A stretch of DNA of 35,991 nt. It comes from [Bacillus] enclensis. GTDB lineage: Bacteria; Bacillota; Bacilli; Bacillales; Bacillaceae_B. Position numbers and translations under genes: made by a program. Below the pieces are notes generated by a model. The model worked only from the letters and a program-made list of their open reading frames with translations, had not been told where the DNA came from and searched no databases. Shown one piece after another: positions 1 to 6,968 of the stretch. The stretch is from contig NZ_KQ758495.1 in NCBI RefSeq assembly GCF_001456935.1, forward strand, positions 1 through 35,991. Direction: 5' to 3'. Within the stretch, counting starts at the first letter, position 1. Every line of letters starts with the position of its first letter.

Positions 1-58
1 ATTTATGTCTCTAGTGTACTTTTTTCAGTACAAATGTGTCCAAAGGAATTAGGGGGTC
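1..58. mobile_element. Possible insertion sequence end at window edge
   Basis: The 15 bases at 44-58 (AGGAATTAGGGGGTC) recur in inverted orientation at 35653-35667, beside an IS3-type transposase end. This suggests 1-58 is the terminal part of a related element whose body lies left of the window. A small inverted repeat, TGTACT at 15-20 and AGTACA at 27-32, also lies here. There is no coding sequence. The assignment rests only on the shared 15-mer and the edge position. Confidence 0.4.
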
Positions 59-67
59 GTAGAGGAA

Positions 68-138
68 TGGATCATAAAATTCAGATTTGGATCATAAATC
101 TCTGAAATGGACCATAAATCCTCAGAATGGATCATATT
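68..138. repeat. Array of four 20-bp repeats (TGGATCATAAA core)
   Basis: The core TGGAYCATAAA begins at 68, 88, 108 and 128, an exact 20-bp period. The last copy is diverged (TGGATCATATT). The intervening 9 bases are poorly conserved. It may be a degenerate intergenic array like those at 8924, 21071 and 28834. It may also be the multiple terminal repeats seen at ends of IS21-type elements, because it lies close to a possible IS end. Confidence 0.75.
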
Positions 139-230
139 TTTCTTCTTAACCTTCTAAAATACCCCATACAGCATGTATTTCTAACTCTTCACCACTCAAA
201 ACTCCCTCCAAACAACTCTAAACCCACAAA

Positions 231-252
231 AAAACAGCCCGCAGGCTGCTTT
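231..252 (-). terminator. Intrinsic terminator of the 34-residue small gene
   Basis: The stem is CAGCC (235-239) pairing with GGCTG (244-248), with loop CGCA. It is flanked by an A-run on the left and a T-run on the right, so it reads as a hairpin plus U-tract on the minus strand, just after the stop at 259-261. Confidence 0.7.
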
Positions 253-258
253 TTCACA

Positions 259-363
259 TTAATACGTCATCGATTTACGAGATCTTCTTTTATTCCGGTA
301 TTTCTTATAGATCGGGTAGACGATAGGTCCCCATTTGATCAATTTTCTGAATAATCCTTTCAT
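259..363 (-). CDS. Small basic protein, 34 residues
   Basis: This ORF is preceded by a strong ribosome binding site, AAAGGAGG, with a good spacer to ATG at 361-363, and followed directly by an intrinsic terminator. The product starts MKGLFRKLIKWGPIVYPIYK and ends in a very basic tail rich in K and R. A short hydrophobic stretch around WGPIVYPIY suggests an amphipathic or membrane-surface peptide. Small proteins of this style (a WGPIVYPI-like core plus a basic tail) occur in Bacillus, but I know no assigned function. The case for a real gene rests on the ribosome binding site, terminator and compact unit rather than on homology I can verify. Confidence 0.6.
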   Translation of the reverse strand: MKGLFRKLIKWGPIVYPIYKKYRNKRRSRKSMTY

Positions 364-743
364 AAAAGGCAACCTCCTTTGTTATGTATTGTTTACCCGC
401 TGCCGTACGTGAAGAAACCCTTAACCTCGATTAGGAATAATCTTCTACCTCCGTAAAACGGTGTACCTTATCGAAATTCCTGCTTAAAAGCCGCTTTTGA
501 TTTCCGTTCAAGACTTCGCTTTCCGTGGACGAGCGTGGAGCTCCTCTCTTTATTCGTCAGAAAGGGACTGTCCAACTCTACGGCTTAGAGGCACATGGCA
601 TAAGCCCAACCGGGCAAGTCACCGCTTTAACTACCTTTAAATAAACAAACTGATGTATTCACATCTAAAAAACAAACAATTTTGAAACAATCCCCACACA
701 CCCCCAGTTATATCTATAAAAGAATCCACAAGGGGGAAAAACA
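364..743. other. Intergenic region with a half copy of a Bacillaceae dispersed repeat
   Basis: This gap of 380 bases has no convincing gene. Positions 497-547 match the left half of the dispersed palindromic element seen complete at 17871-18002 (shared core AAGACTTCGCTTTCCG). The right half is missing or too diverged to see. Near the lipoprotein start there is a purine-rich GGGGG ribosome binding site at about 732, but no clear sigma-A promoter. Confidence 0.6.
497..547. repeat. Partial copy of dispersed palindromic repeat
   Basis: TTTGATTTCCGTTCAAGACTTCGCTTTCCG-type sequence matches the left arm of the complete copy at 17871-18002 and the shortened copy at 8694-8765. The GAGCTCCTC block that follows also matches the GAGCCTCCTC block of the others. 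No right arm is found, so this is a decayed copy. Confidence 0.6.
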
Positions 744-1085
744 ATGAAAAATAGAATAAGCGCAATCCTGATCACAGGCTGCCTGTTCCTGTCCTTGACT
801 GCCTGCTCCACGACCGAAACTGGCACCGGCACCACCTCTAGCCAGGAAACGAATACACCCGAAATCACTCAGGAGGAGTTCTCAAAGATCACAAAAGGCA
901 CGGAGCTCGAAGAAGTGATCAAAATCATCGGCGGGGGAGGGAAACAGCAGGGCGAGTCGGGAAAACCCGGAACGAAGGCACACCAGGTAAGCTATGTATG
1001 GGACGGGACGACCCCAAATTCATTCGTCTCTATCAGCTTCCGTAACAATAAGGTCAGTACAATCAACGCTATGAATATAAAATAA
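744..1085 (+). CDS. Lipoprotein, DUF3862-like
   Basis: A predicted secreted lipoprotein of 113 residues. The N-terminus has two basic residues, a hydrophobic stretch and the lipobox LTAC, with the acylated cysteine at residue 21. A serine- and threonine-rich linker follows (about 22-45). The C-terminal domain (about 47-113) runs from EFSKITKG through a glycine-rich IIGGGGK loop to YVWDG and FRNNKV. This pattern resembles the small DUF3862 / beta-lactamase-inhibitor-like (SmpA-like) fold, which is an inference from motif layout. The start has a GGGGG ribosome binding site 6-10 bases upstream. The gene stands alone on the plus strand and converges on gvpU across a shared terminator. Function unknown; likely anchored on the outer face of the membrane. 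Confidence 0.8.
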   Translation: MKNRISAILITGCLFLSLTACSTTETGTGTTSSQETNTPEITQEEFSKITKGTELEEVIKIIGGGGKQQGESGKPGTKAHQVSYVWDGTTPNSFVSISFRNNKVSTINAMNIK

Positions 1086-1136
1086 CAGGAATGTGCCTGA
1101 CAGAACCCCAAGGCATGCCGCCACAATGCAAAAACA

Positions 1137-1164
1137 AACGCCCGAAGGTTCAGCCCCGGGCGTT
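1137..1164. terminator. Bidirectional terminator between lipoprotein gene and gvpU
   Basis: An eight-base perfect stem, AACGCCCG (1137-1144) with CGGGCGTT (1157-1164), has T-rich sequence on the right and A-rich sequence on the left. It can end transcription of both the lipoprotein gene (plus) and the gas vesicle operon (minus). Confidence 0.85.
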
Positions 1165-1183
1165 TTTAATCAACCATATATGA

Positions 1184-1585
1184 TTATTTACTGCTCTTCG
1201 ACTCGGATATCTTCCCCAGGAAGAATCCGTTCACTTCACTCAGCTTGCCTCTCCAAAGGATTTTCCCTTTCGAAGGAGTGGGCTTGTTGTCGCCGCAGTA
1301 GACTTTCGTGTTTTTCAAATGAATGAAATTGGCTTCACTCAGGGCGCCGTCTTCCACCTGCTCGCCTGCCTTGGCAAGCTCTTCACTCAGTTTCTGCGCA
1401 ACATCGCTGCCGTCTTCAAAGTTTTCGCTCAGCGCGTCAAAGTAATCTTTAGCAGAAATGAGTGTTCCAGTAATGACAGCACCATTAACATTCAGGGTGA
1501 TGTCCAATGTAAAATCATGCTTATTGGCTGCCTGTACAAAAAATTCAAGGATTGAATCTTTATCTGCACCAGATCCTAAGCTCAT
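1184..1585 (-). CDS. gvpU: Gas vesicle protein GvpU
   Basis: The last gene of the gas vesicle operon, 133 residues, beginning MSLGSGADKDSILEFFVQAA. Position and length fit GvpU of the B. megaterium-type cluster. In that species GvpU is, to my knowledge, linked to gas vesicle clustering through its own condensation; this is recalled family knowledge, not visible here. The ribosome binding site GGAGGG lies about 10 bases before ATG. The protein is soluble, with no membrane segment, and the C-terminus is lysine- and serine-rich. A bidirectional terminator follows directly. The identification rests on synteny plus the N-terminal pattern. Confidence 0.85.
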   Translation of the reverse strand: MSLGSGADKDSILEFFVQAANKHDFTLDITLNVNGAVITGTLISAKDYFDALSENFEDGSDVAQKLSEELAKAGEQVEDGALSEANFIHLKNTKVYCGDNKPTPSKGKILWRGKLSEVNGFFLGKISESKSSK

Positions 1586-1622
1586 GTTTACTATTCCCTC
1601 CTGTCTGTCTGCCTGTTAAGAA

Positions 1623-2513
1623 TTAAGAAGATGTGTCGTCGTCACTAGAAAGTGTTGTTTCTTCGTCTTCGTTGTCATCTTCTTTTTTAGATGATGATTT
1701 CTTAGATTTAGAAGATTTGCGTGTTGAGCGTTTTTTACTTTTAGATGAATTTGATGATTTATCTTTTTTCTTATCATCCTTATTGTCTTCATCTTTGTCT
1801 TCATCTTCTTCATTTTCATCTTCAGAGTCGTCTTCGTTCTTTACGTCGTCTGAATTATCATCTTCTTCATCGTTATCATCTTGGTCTTCGTCTGTATTCT
1901 CTTCATCATCGTCTGCTTTTTTCTTGGACGCTTTTTTCGTGTTCTTTTTGGACTTTGATTCTTCTTCCTCGTCCTCGTCCTCTTCTTCGTCGTCTGCATC
2001 CTCACCCTGTTCAGTGAGTTTTGTCAGCATATCCTCAAGTTTTTGCAGGCGGTCGTTAAGCTGTTCGTTTTCCTGTTTAAGAGATTCATAGTCTTTGTCG
2101 CTGCTGGACTCTTGGTCATCGGATTGATCTGATTGATCTGATTGATCTGAGCTTAATGTTGTTTCATTCTCTTCTTCCACATTATCATTCTTTTCTTCAT
2201 TTTCATCCGTGTTCTTATCACGCTTGAACAGGCTTGCTGTGGACGATCTTAGCGAAGTGACCGCACTTCTGGATTTTTCTTTTGCTGCTTTCCCGAAGTC
2301 CAGGGATTTACTTTTCAGTTTTTCCTGGTCGATTGAATCAAGCAGCTTTTTCCCGTTTTCAGGGGTGGCAAGGTATCCGACTGTGGCGCCGAGGACGCTT
2401 CCTGCGACCGTTCGCTTGATTGGACCGCTCATTCTTTTCTTTTTATCACTTGTCGATTTGTTCTCTTGATTTTCAACTGTCGTATCTTCAACTTTAGTGT
2501 TTTTTTCTGCCAT
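1623..2513 (-). CDS. gvpT: Gas vesicle protein GvpT, extremely charged low-complexity C-terminus
   Basis: Accessory gas vesicle protein, 296 residues. Residues 1-30 are polar. About 30-60 form a short glycine/alanine segment (GSVLGATVGYLATPENGKK) like the YtxH-type anchors also seen in GvpP. A DQSDQSDQSD run precedes a coiled coil at about 140-168 (LKQENEQLNDRLQKLEDMLT). The remaining part, to the C-terminus, is almost only D, E, K and S in alternating acidic and basic blocks, so it must be disordered. GvpT is known to be dispensable for vesicle formation in some heterologous settings. It lies between gvpJ and gvpU, with ATG at 2511-2513. The DNA for the tail is low complexity, so copy-number slippage between strains is likely. 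Confidence 0.85.
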   Translation of the reverse strand: MAEKNTKVEDTTVENQENKSTSDKKKRMSGPIKRTVAGSVLGATVGYLATPENGKKLLDSIDQEKLKSKSLDFGKAAKEKSRSAVTSLRSSTASLFKRDKNTDENEEKNDNVEEENETTLSSDQSDQSDQSDDQESSSDKDYESLKQENEQLNDRLQKLEDMLTKLTEQGEDADDEEEDEDEEEESKSKKNTKKASKKKADDDEENTDEDQDDNDEEDDNSDDVKNEDDSEDENEEDEDKDEDNKDDKKKDKSSNSSKSKKRSTRKSSKSKKSSSKKEDDNEDEETTLSSDDDTSS

Positions 2514-2539
2514 GATTCAAAACCCTCCGATTTATGTTT

Positions 2540-2872
2540 TTAATTTGATTGATTAGTAGCATTTAAACGATTAGAGTCCATCTTTTTCTCGAGTGATTCG
2601 AGACGTTCCTGGAGCTTTTTGTTTTCTTCTTCGAGTGCCCTGGTATTGTTGTCAGCTGCTTTGGAGCTGAGGTACGGATCATTTTCCCACCAGTCCATGC
2701 CGATTTCCTTTGCTTTATCCACGGAAGCGACGATTAAACGGATTTTGATGGTCAATAGTTCGACATCGGCGATCCCGACCGTTATGTCTCCTGCGATGAC
2801 AACCCCTTTATCCAGGACTTTCTCTAAAACATCCACAATTGTATTCGACTGCATTGAATGTTCCATAGCCAT
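2540..2872 (-). CDS. gvpJ: Minor gas vesicle structural protein GvpJ with coiled-coil tail
   Basis: A GvpA-family minor shell or nucleation protein, 110 residues. The GvpA-like core (about 11-60) shows VLEKVLDKGVVIAGDITVGI and the LTIKIRLIVASVDKA helix that matches GvpA. Residues about 78-104 form a coiled-coil extension, ALEEENKKLQERLESLEKKM, absent from the main shell proteins. The start at ATG 2870-2872 is set by AAAGGAGG with an 8-base spacer. It lies between gvpK and gvpT in the canonical order. GvpJ-type proteins are thought to work in shell nucleation, probably at the vesicle tips. Confidence 0.9.
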   Translation of the reverse strand: MAMEHSMQSNTIVDVLEKVLDKGVVIAGDITVGIADVELLTIKIRLIVASVDKAKEIGMDWWENDPYLSSKAADNNTRALEEENKKLQERLESLEKKMDSNRLNATNQSN

Positions 2873-2905
2873 GTTGTTGTCCTCCTTTGAACCGGTGGGA
2901 ATGCC

Positions 2906-3196
2906 TTACATCAAACTCCCCAGAGGTCCGAGATCTATATTAAGGTCTTCTGCATCAAGACCGAAGATTTCTTTCAGCTCTTCCATCTTTTCCTCAAGAT
3001 TCATCAGGGCAACGCCGAGATCCTCAACCTGCTGATCTGTCAGCGTGCCGCCTTCGACCCGTCTCATCGCATGCCTTTCGACAATTTGCCTTACAAGTTC
3101 GATGACTGTGAGGACAAGCTGTGCCAAACCGTCCTCCGGATTATCCGAATCGAAGTTGATCCTGCTACGCCCATTTGTCTGGCTGACCTGTTGCAT
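2906..3196 (-). CDS. gvpK: Gas vesicle protein GvpK
   Basis: GvpK, 96 residues. It has the family signature of an NPEDGLAQLVLTVIELVRQI helix, then ERHAMRRVEGGTLTDQQVEDLG, then a final helix with MNLEEKMEEL. It is an essential minor protein of vesicle assembly in the megaterium-type system. The ATG at 3194-3196 has AAGGAGG with a 9-base spacer, and its first 32 bases overlap the end of gvpS, a sign of translational coupling. Confidence 0.93.
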   Translation of the reverse strand: MQQVSQTNGRSRINFDSDNPEDGLAQLVLTVIELVRQIVERHAMRRVEGGTLTDQQVEDLGVALMNLEEKMEELKEIFGLDAEDLNIDLGPLGSLM

Positions 3197-3437
3197 GAAT
3201 CAATTCCTCCTTCTCTCTATCAAGTTTTTCAGAGTTTATTTCTTTGCGTGTTCCATTTTTATGCTGTACCAGTGTTTCCACCGAGGAAATTAATACTCTA
3301 AGGTCCAAATAGACGAGATCGACCCCTGCAATCGAAATCACGAGGTCTCCTTTGATGGCTACACCTTTGTCGAGAATCACGTCTAATATGTCTATGAGTG
3401 CTATATCTTTGTTCTCAATTGATTCTCTTACAGTCAT
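3165..3437 (-). CDS. gvpS: Minor gas vesicle structural protein GvpS
   Basis: GvpA-superfamily protein, 90 residues. The core, LIDILDVILDKGVAIKGDLV followed by LDLRVLISSVETL, parallels GvpA ([15 protein letters not shown] ... [12 protein letters not shown]). It is a minor shell-like component that in the megaterium-type cluster is needed for vesicle assembly. The ribosome binding site is weak for this cluster (GGTGAG just before ATG), and the gene overlaps gvpK by 32 bases. Translation may depend on coupling with gvpL, whose stop is about 75 bases upstream. Confidence 0.9.
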   Translation of the reverse strand: MTVRESIENKDIALIDILDVILDKGVAIKGDLVISIAGVDLVYLDLRVLISSVETLVQHKNGTRKEINSEKLDREKEELIHATGQPDKWA

Positions 3438-3511
3438 AGCTCACCATCCCTTTCCATTCTCTCTTATACTTCTTTAAGTTCCCGCGGCGGAAGTTCCTGA
3501 AACAGGCAATT

Positions 3512-4318
3512 TTATGAAAAACTTGAGAAATGGTAAGGAGGCCAGGGACCAGAGGCTTCAAAGCTCCATCCAGATTTCCCGAGTTGTTCCTTGTACCGGT
3601 TCACTTCATCGGTGAACTGATCGACTTTGTCTTCGGCAATGAGGAACACGCTGTTCCAGGCCATATTTTCCTTGCGCCCGGTGACGTCCTTTCCCCAGTT
3701 TTTCTTGACACTGCCTTCTATCGCCTTTTCCTTCAGCTTTTCATGGACTTCTTCACAAATCCGGTTTTTCTCGTTTTCAAGCTCTTGATCGATCAGCTGG
3801 TCGATCTTTTTCTTTTCAAAAAACTGCCTTCCTTTCGGCAATTCACTGATTTCTTTGCGTTTTTCTTCTATCGCCGGATTGCTGCTGCTCACTTCTTCCC
3901 TGAGCTCTTTATCATTGCAGAAAATCTTGAGATTCCATTCTTCATTACCCTTCAATTTGGAGAAGGTGTTCAAAAGCTTATTGCGGTTTCCTTCCACGGT
4001 GTCTTTCAGGCTGTCCTCGCTTTTATAAAGCGTACAGAATTTCAACGGGACGATCGTGTACATCTTTGATACCATCAAGACGGTTTCATGATGATGGAAG
4101 GCTTTCTCCTGCAGCCACTCCATATCATTTTCGATCTTATCCTTTAAGTCTTCCTCCGAATGGGTTTCGGAATCGATCGAGCATACTATGGCCGTTACAT
4201 CCCCGGTGTCGATCGTGTAAAGCTCTCCTTCCCCGTCAAACCCTTTGATTGATGGAAGGGGCTCTTCTTTTGCTTCATTCGCCGGGATCAAGCCATATAG
4301 ATAAAGTAAATCGCTCAT
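3512..4318 (-). CDS. gvpL: Gas vesicle protein GvpL (GvpL/GvpF family)
   Basis: Assembly protein of 268 residues in the GvpL/F family. The family hallmarks are an N-terminal LLYLYGLIPA strand, a central VPLKFCTLYKSEDSL segment, and a C-terminal GPWPPYHF motif shared with GvpF (GPWPAYNF). It is thought to act as part of the assembly machinery that feeds GvpA into the growing shell. A GGTG-containing ribosome binding site lies between the gvpG stop and ATG, and gvpG ends 10 bases upstream. Confidence 0.93.
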   Translation of the reverse strand: MSDLLYLYGLIPANEAKEEPLPSIKGFDGEGELYTIDTGDVTAIVCSIDSETHSEEDLKDKIENDMEWLQEKAFHHHETVLMVSKMYTIVPLKFCTLYKSEDSLKDTVEGNRNKLLNTFSKLKGNEEWNLKIFCNDKELREEVSSSNPAIEEKRKEISELPKGRQFFEKKKIDQLIDQELENEKNRICEEVHEKLKEKAIEGSVKKNWGKDVTGRKENMAWNSVFLIAEDKVDQFTDEVNRYKEQLGKSGWSFEASGPWPPYHFSSFS

Positions 4319-4328
4319 CTTTTCACCT

Positions 4329-4586
4329 TCATTCCTTCTTCTTCGTCAATTCTTCCCACTGTTCCATTTCACGCTGCTTTGCAATTTCATACCGGGCAAG
4401 CAGCTCGTCTTCTTTTTCCTGAAAGGCTTCTTCAGGTATTTCACCAAGTTCATACATCATTTGCAGCTGAATCAGCTTTTGCTGGATGGTAGGCAGGTCG
4501 TACAGCTCCTTGTCGGCTTCTTCTTTGATCTTTTCTCCGACTTTGATGACCATATTGATCGGCGCACTGACCAACTTATGGATCAT
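4329..4586 (-). CDS. gvpG: Gas vesicle protein GvpG
   Basis: GvpG, 85 residues, mostly helical: N-terminal MIHKLVSAPINMVIKVGEKI, then a coiled-coil-like stretch (TIQQKLIQLQMMYELGEIPEE is typical of the family) and a basic end. It is a small assembly factor between GvpF and GvpL. Its start overlaps the gvpF stop by four bases (ATGA), a classic coupling arrangement. Confidence 0.93.
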   Translation of the reverse strand: MIHKLVSAPINMVIKVGEKIKEEADKELYDLPTIQQKLIQLQMMYELGEIPEEAFQEKEDELLARYEIAKQREMEQWEELTKKKE

Positions 4587-5347
4587 CCCGCTTCTTCCAC
4601 CTTCAAACGGATGTTCACGAAGTTATATGCCGGCCATGGTCCGCTGTAATGAAAGTCGACCTTATCCTTCCACTTTTCATGTGCTTCATTCACCTTTTGA
4701 TCGAATAGTTCTTCCTTATCGCGGTCGATCAGGAAGGCTGCATTGAGAAGCATTGTCTCACTTGAAGGCTCATTTGCCTTTGCTGCTTCAGCTGTTTCTT
4801 CAAGGGGCTCGAAGATTTCCTTCTTCATTTCTTCCTGGAGGGAAGTGAAGAGTTTTTGCGCCATCCCGCCCAGCTTGATCCGGTCGTAATAGGCGGCTGA
4901 TTCTGATTTTCCTTTTACGGAGGAAGACATTTTCTCCATCTCTGGATGTTCTTTCACCATTTTTTCAAGATATTCTTTCTTGCCGATCACCTTAAGGCCT
5001 ATTTCAATCTTGCCTTTGATGGCCGGGAAGAGCTTTTCAAATTGAGGATAAAGGTTTTCAAGAAGTGCCTCTACATCTTCTTCGCTTTGAAAGACATTCC
5101 CGAAAGAAATGGGGATGACAGTATCATTCTTGCTCATCACTTCCGATACGGCCTTCTGATGCATCATCAGATTGTCTTTCTTCGGATGGTAGATCTTCAT
5201 CGGAACTTCCGCTGCCACCATGGCGGCATCTTTATAATTAATCGTAAATACGTCACGCTTTTCGCCTTCTAATTCGACTGCATTGAATGCTTCTTCTTTG
5301 TCCGTCTGAATTGCACAGAATACATAAATTCCATTCTCCTGGCTCAT
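4583..5347 (-). CDS. gvpF: Gas vesicle protein GvpF (GvpL/GvpF family)
   Basis: GvpL/F-family assembly protein, 254 residues. It shows the N-terminal GIYVFCAIQT strand, the central VIPISFGNVFQSEEDVEALL segment and the C-terminal GPWPAYNFVNIRL motif. Its relative GvpL lies two genes downstream. GvpF is known to contact GvpA and to be essential for assembly. It starts at ATG 5345-5347 with an AAAGGAGAGT-type ribosome binding site, and gvpN ends 18 bases upstream. Confidence 0.93.
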   Translation of the reverse strand: MSQENGIYVFCAIQTDKEEAFNAVELEGEKRDVFTINYKDAAMVAAEVPMKIYHPKKDNLMMHQKAVSEVMSKNDTVIPISFGNVFQSEEDVEALLENLYPQFEKLFPAIKGKIEIGLKVIGKKEYLEKMVKEHPEMEKMSSSVKGKSESAAYYDRIKLGGMAQKLFTSLQEEMKKEIFEPLEETAEAAKANEPSSETMLLNAAFLIDRDKEELFDQKVNEAHEKWKDKVDFHYSGPWPAYNFVNIRLKVEEAG

Positions 5348-5365
5348 AAGTCGACTCTCCTTTGC

Positions 5366-6283
5366 TTATCCGTTCATACTTTTGCATGCCTCTATGATTA
5401 GTTGTTCCGCTTTTTCTCTCGGGTTTTCAGCTTCAACGCCGCGTGTCATGCTGTTTCCTGCTATATCAATACATAGACGCCTGAATTCTTCATTCTCACC
5501 GTCTATGGGGATATCAAGTTCAATGGCGAGCCTTGCAATCATCAATGAAGCACGCAAGCTCGGCCCGTGTTCGTTTTCCTTCGTACATTGTTCCCGCAAC
5601 TTCGCGATAAGCGATGTGATCGTTCTCGCTTCCTCTATTACCAGATCGGCTTTCTCCGACACAATCATGGCTTCACGCTCACTGTCCATGAAATCAACCG
5701 GGATGGTGATCATACGGTCCAGAAGTGCGTCCTGTGTCTCATAGACACCTGCGTATTCTGCCGGATTGCTGGTGAAAATCACCGAGAATTCAGGATGGAC
5801 CTTTACGAAAGGCTCCGTCAGTTTCGTACCATAGAGGGGAATGACTCCCTCTTCCAATATTGATAAAAAGATATTATTCGTCGTTGGCTGCGATCTTGTA
5901 AATTCATCGTATACAAGTGTATATCCATTCTTTGCTGCTTCTAAAAGACGGCCGTCCCTCCAGGTTTCCGTTACGTTTTCATCCTTTTTGTAAACGGACC
6001 GTACATATTGGTCGACGACCTTTTTACTTGTGTATCCTGTAAAATCACCGATCAAATCGCGGTTATTCAGTTCATGATTACCATGAATGAGCATGACCGG
6101 CCGTTTTCGTTTTTTGGCTAGAGCGAGTGCAAGGGAGGTTTTCCCGGCTCCCGAAGGGCCTGTAAAGTGTATAGGGTAACCGGCTTTCAGATAATGAAGC
6201 GAGCGAGTCATCAACTCCTTCGTGTCATCATCCTGCACGATGGCCCTGCTGTCTTTTTTGATTGTGTTCCGTAAGACTGTCAA
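5366..6283 (-). CDS. gvpN: Gas vesicle AAA+ ATPase GvpN
   Basis: AAA+ ATPase of the MoxR-like group, 305 residues. Walker A is GPSGAGKT (about 42-49) and Walker B is LVYDEF (about 123-128), followed by the FTSNP sensor-1 region (about 170) and an arginine-rich DRMITIPVDF segment. GvpN promotes vesicle enlargement, probably by acting on the growing shell. The start is TTG at 6281-6283, chosen because GGGGG lies 7 bases upstream; no ATG fits. The gene sits between gvpR and gvpF as in B. megaterium. Confidence 0.94.
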   Translation of the reverse strand: MTVLRNTIKKDSRAIVQDDDTKELMTRSLHYLKAGYPIHFTGPSGAGKTSLALALAKKRKRPVMLIHGNHELNNRDLIGDFTGYTSKKVVDQYVRSVYKKDENVTETWRDGRLLEAAKNGYTLVYDEFTRSQPTTNNIFLSILEEGVIPLYGTKLTEPFVKVHPEFSVIFTSNPAEYAGVYETQDALLDRMITIPVDFMDSEREAMIVSEKADLVIEEARTITSLIAKLREQCTKENEHGPSLRASLMIARLAIELDIPIDGENEEFRRLCIDIAGNSMTRGVEAENPREKAEQLIIEACKSMNG

Positions 6284-6309
6284 GCTGATTCCCCCTTAGC
6301 CGCCTGCCG

Positions 6310-6576
6310 TTACATTTCCTGTCCGATCGCACTTCTGTATCGGACTTCTAGCCGTTTGAACGACACGACTTCTTTGTCCTTATCAAGAAGTGCTTCATAT
6401 GTGCCCAGCATTTCATCCTTGGCGTATTTCTTCATGTATTCTTTTTCTTCAATGACTTCTACAATAACCCGCCAGCCTTCTTCTTCCCTTACTTCCACGG
6501 AAGTGATCTTATGGACCGGCGCCACGTTTTCATTGAAGAAATCAGAAACATTACCCATGATCTCCTTGATTTTCAT
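6310..6576 (-). CDS. gvpR: Gas vesicle protein GvpR (GvpO family)
   Basis: GvpO-type gas vesicle protein, 88 residues from the preferred start (MKIKEIMGNVSDFFNENVAP). An upstream ATG at 6600 is also in frame, but GAAGGAGG lies just before the ATG at 6574-6576. The domain pattern, with EVREEEGWRVIVEVIEEKEY and a terminal LEVRYRS, fits the GvpO family, a small alpha-beta protein. GvpR is reported dispensable in reduced gene sets. A hairpin with a U-run sits between gvpB and this gene and may lower its expression relative to gvpB. Confidence 0.88.
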   Translation of the reverse strand: MKIKEIMGNVSDFFNENVAPVHKITSVEVREEEGWRVIVEVIEEKEYMKKYAKDEMLGTYEALLDKDKEVVSFKRLEVRYRSAIGQEM

Positions 6577-6600
6577 AAAGGCCTCCTTCGTCTGAAACAT

Positions 6601-6634
6601 AAAAAAGGGAGAGGTGATTCGAATCGAATCACCT
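6601..6634 (-). terminator. Hairpin with U-run between gvpB and gvpR
   Basis: A perfect 10-base stem, AGGTGATTCG (6612-6621) with CGAATCACCT (6625-6634) and a 3-base loop. On the minus strand it is followed after five bases by six T. It lies inside the operon, right after the main shell gene. It could be a partial terminator or a 3'-end stabiliser that gives more gvpA-P-Q-B message than downstream message. Confidence 0.7.
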
Positions 6635-6681
6635 GGTGATCTAAATCGATCTCCTGTTTACTTTCCCCTAATGTTCAGCCA

Positions 6682-6942
6682 TTAAATACTGAATTGTGAA
6701 CTTCTCTCATTTTGTTGTGTGGCAAGGCCGTTCTCTTCCACATCATCACGAAGCAGTCCGACTGCCTCTGCATAACGCAACCAAGTATCGACACTTGCGA
6801 TAACGACCCTCGCTTCAATTGTCAGGATCTCAATTCCGACCACTGATACGCGGGCGAAGGCATCGATGACGATCCCTTTATCCAAGATACGGTCAATAAC
6901 CTCTGCTAAACTGGAACTGTCTGTTGTCTTTTGTATGGCCAT
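6682..6942 (-). CDS. gvpB: Major gas vesicle shell protein GvpB (GvpA family)
   Basis: Main shell protein, 86 residues. The core ([20 protein letters not shown] through [20 protein letters not shown]) is the highly conserved GvpA fold that forms the ribbed vesicle wall. It differs from GvpA (8070-8336) at only three of the first 66 residues; the tails diverge (ending SSQFSI). In B. megaterium the gvpB-to-gvpU block alone gives vesicles in a heterologous host, so this copy is probably the functional core. The ribosome binding site is AAAGGAG, about 10 bases before ATG. Confidence 0.96.
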   Translation of the reverse strand: MAIQKTTDSSSLAEVIDRILDKGIVIDAFARVSVVGIEILTIEARVVIASVDTWLRYAEAVGLLRDDVEENGLATQQNERSSQFSI

Positions 6943-6968
6943 GATTAAAAAATCTCCTTTCGTTGCTG

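Noticed and set aside
127..354. 75-codon plus-strand frame at the left
   Set aside because: No ribosome binding site, and it overlaps a repeat array, a terminator and the better supported minus-strand small gene.
1633..2091. Long plus-strand serine-rich frame opposite gvpT
   Set aside because: It is the mirror of the acidic, repetitive gvpT coding sequence; there is no ribosome binding site and its composition is only that of the complementary strand.
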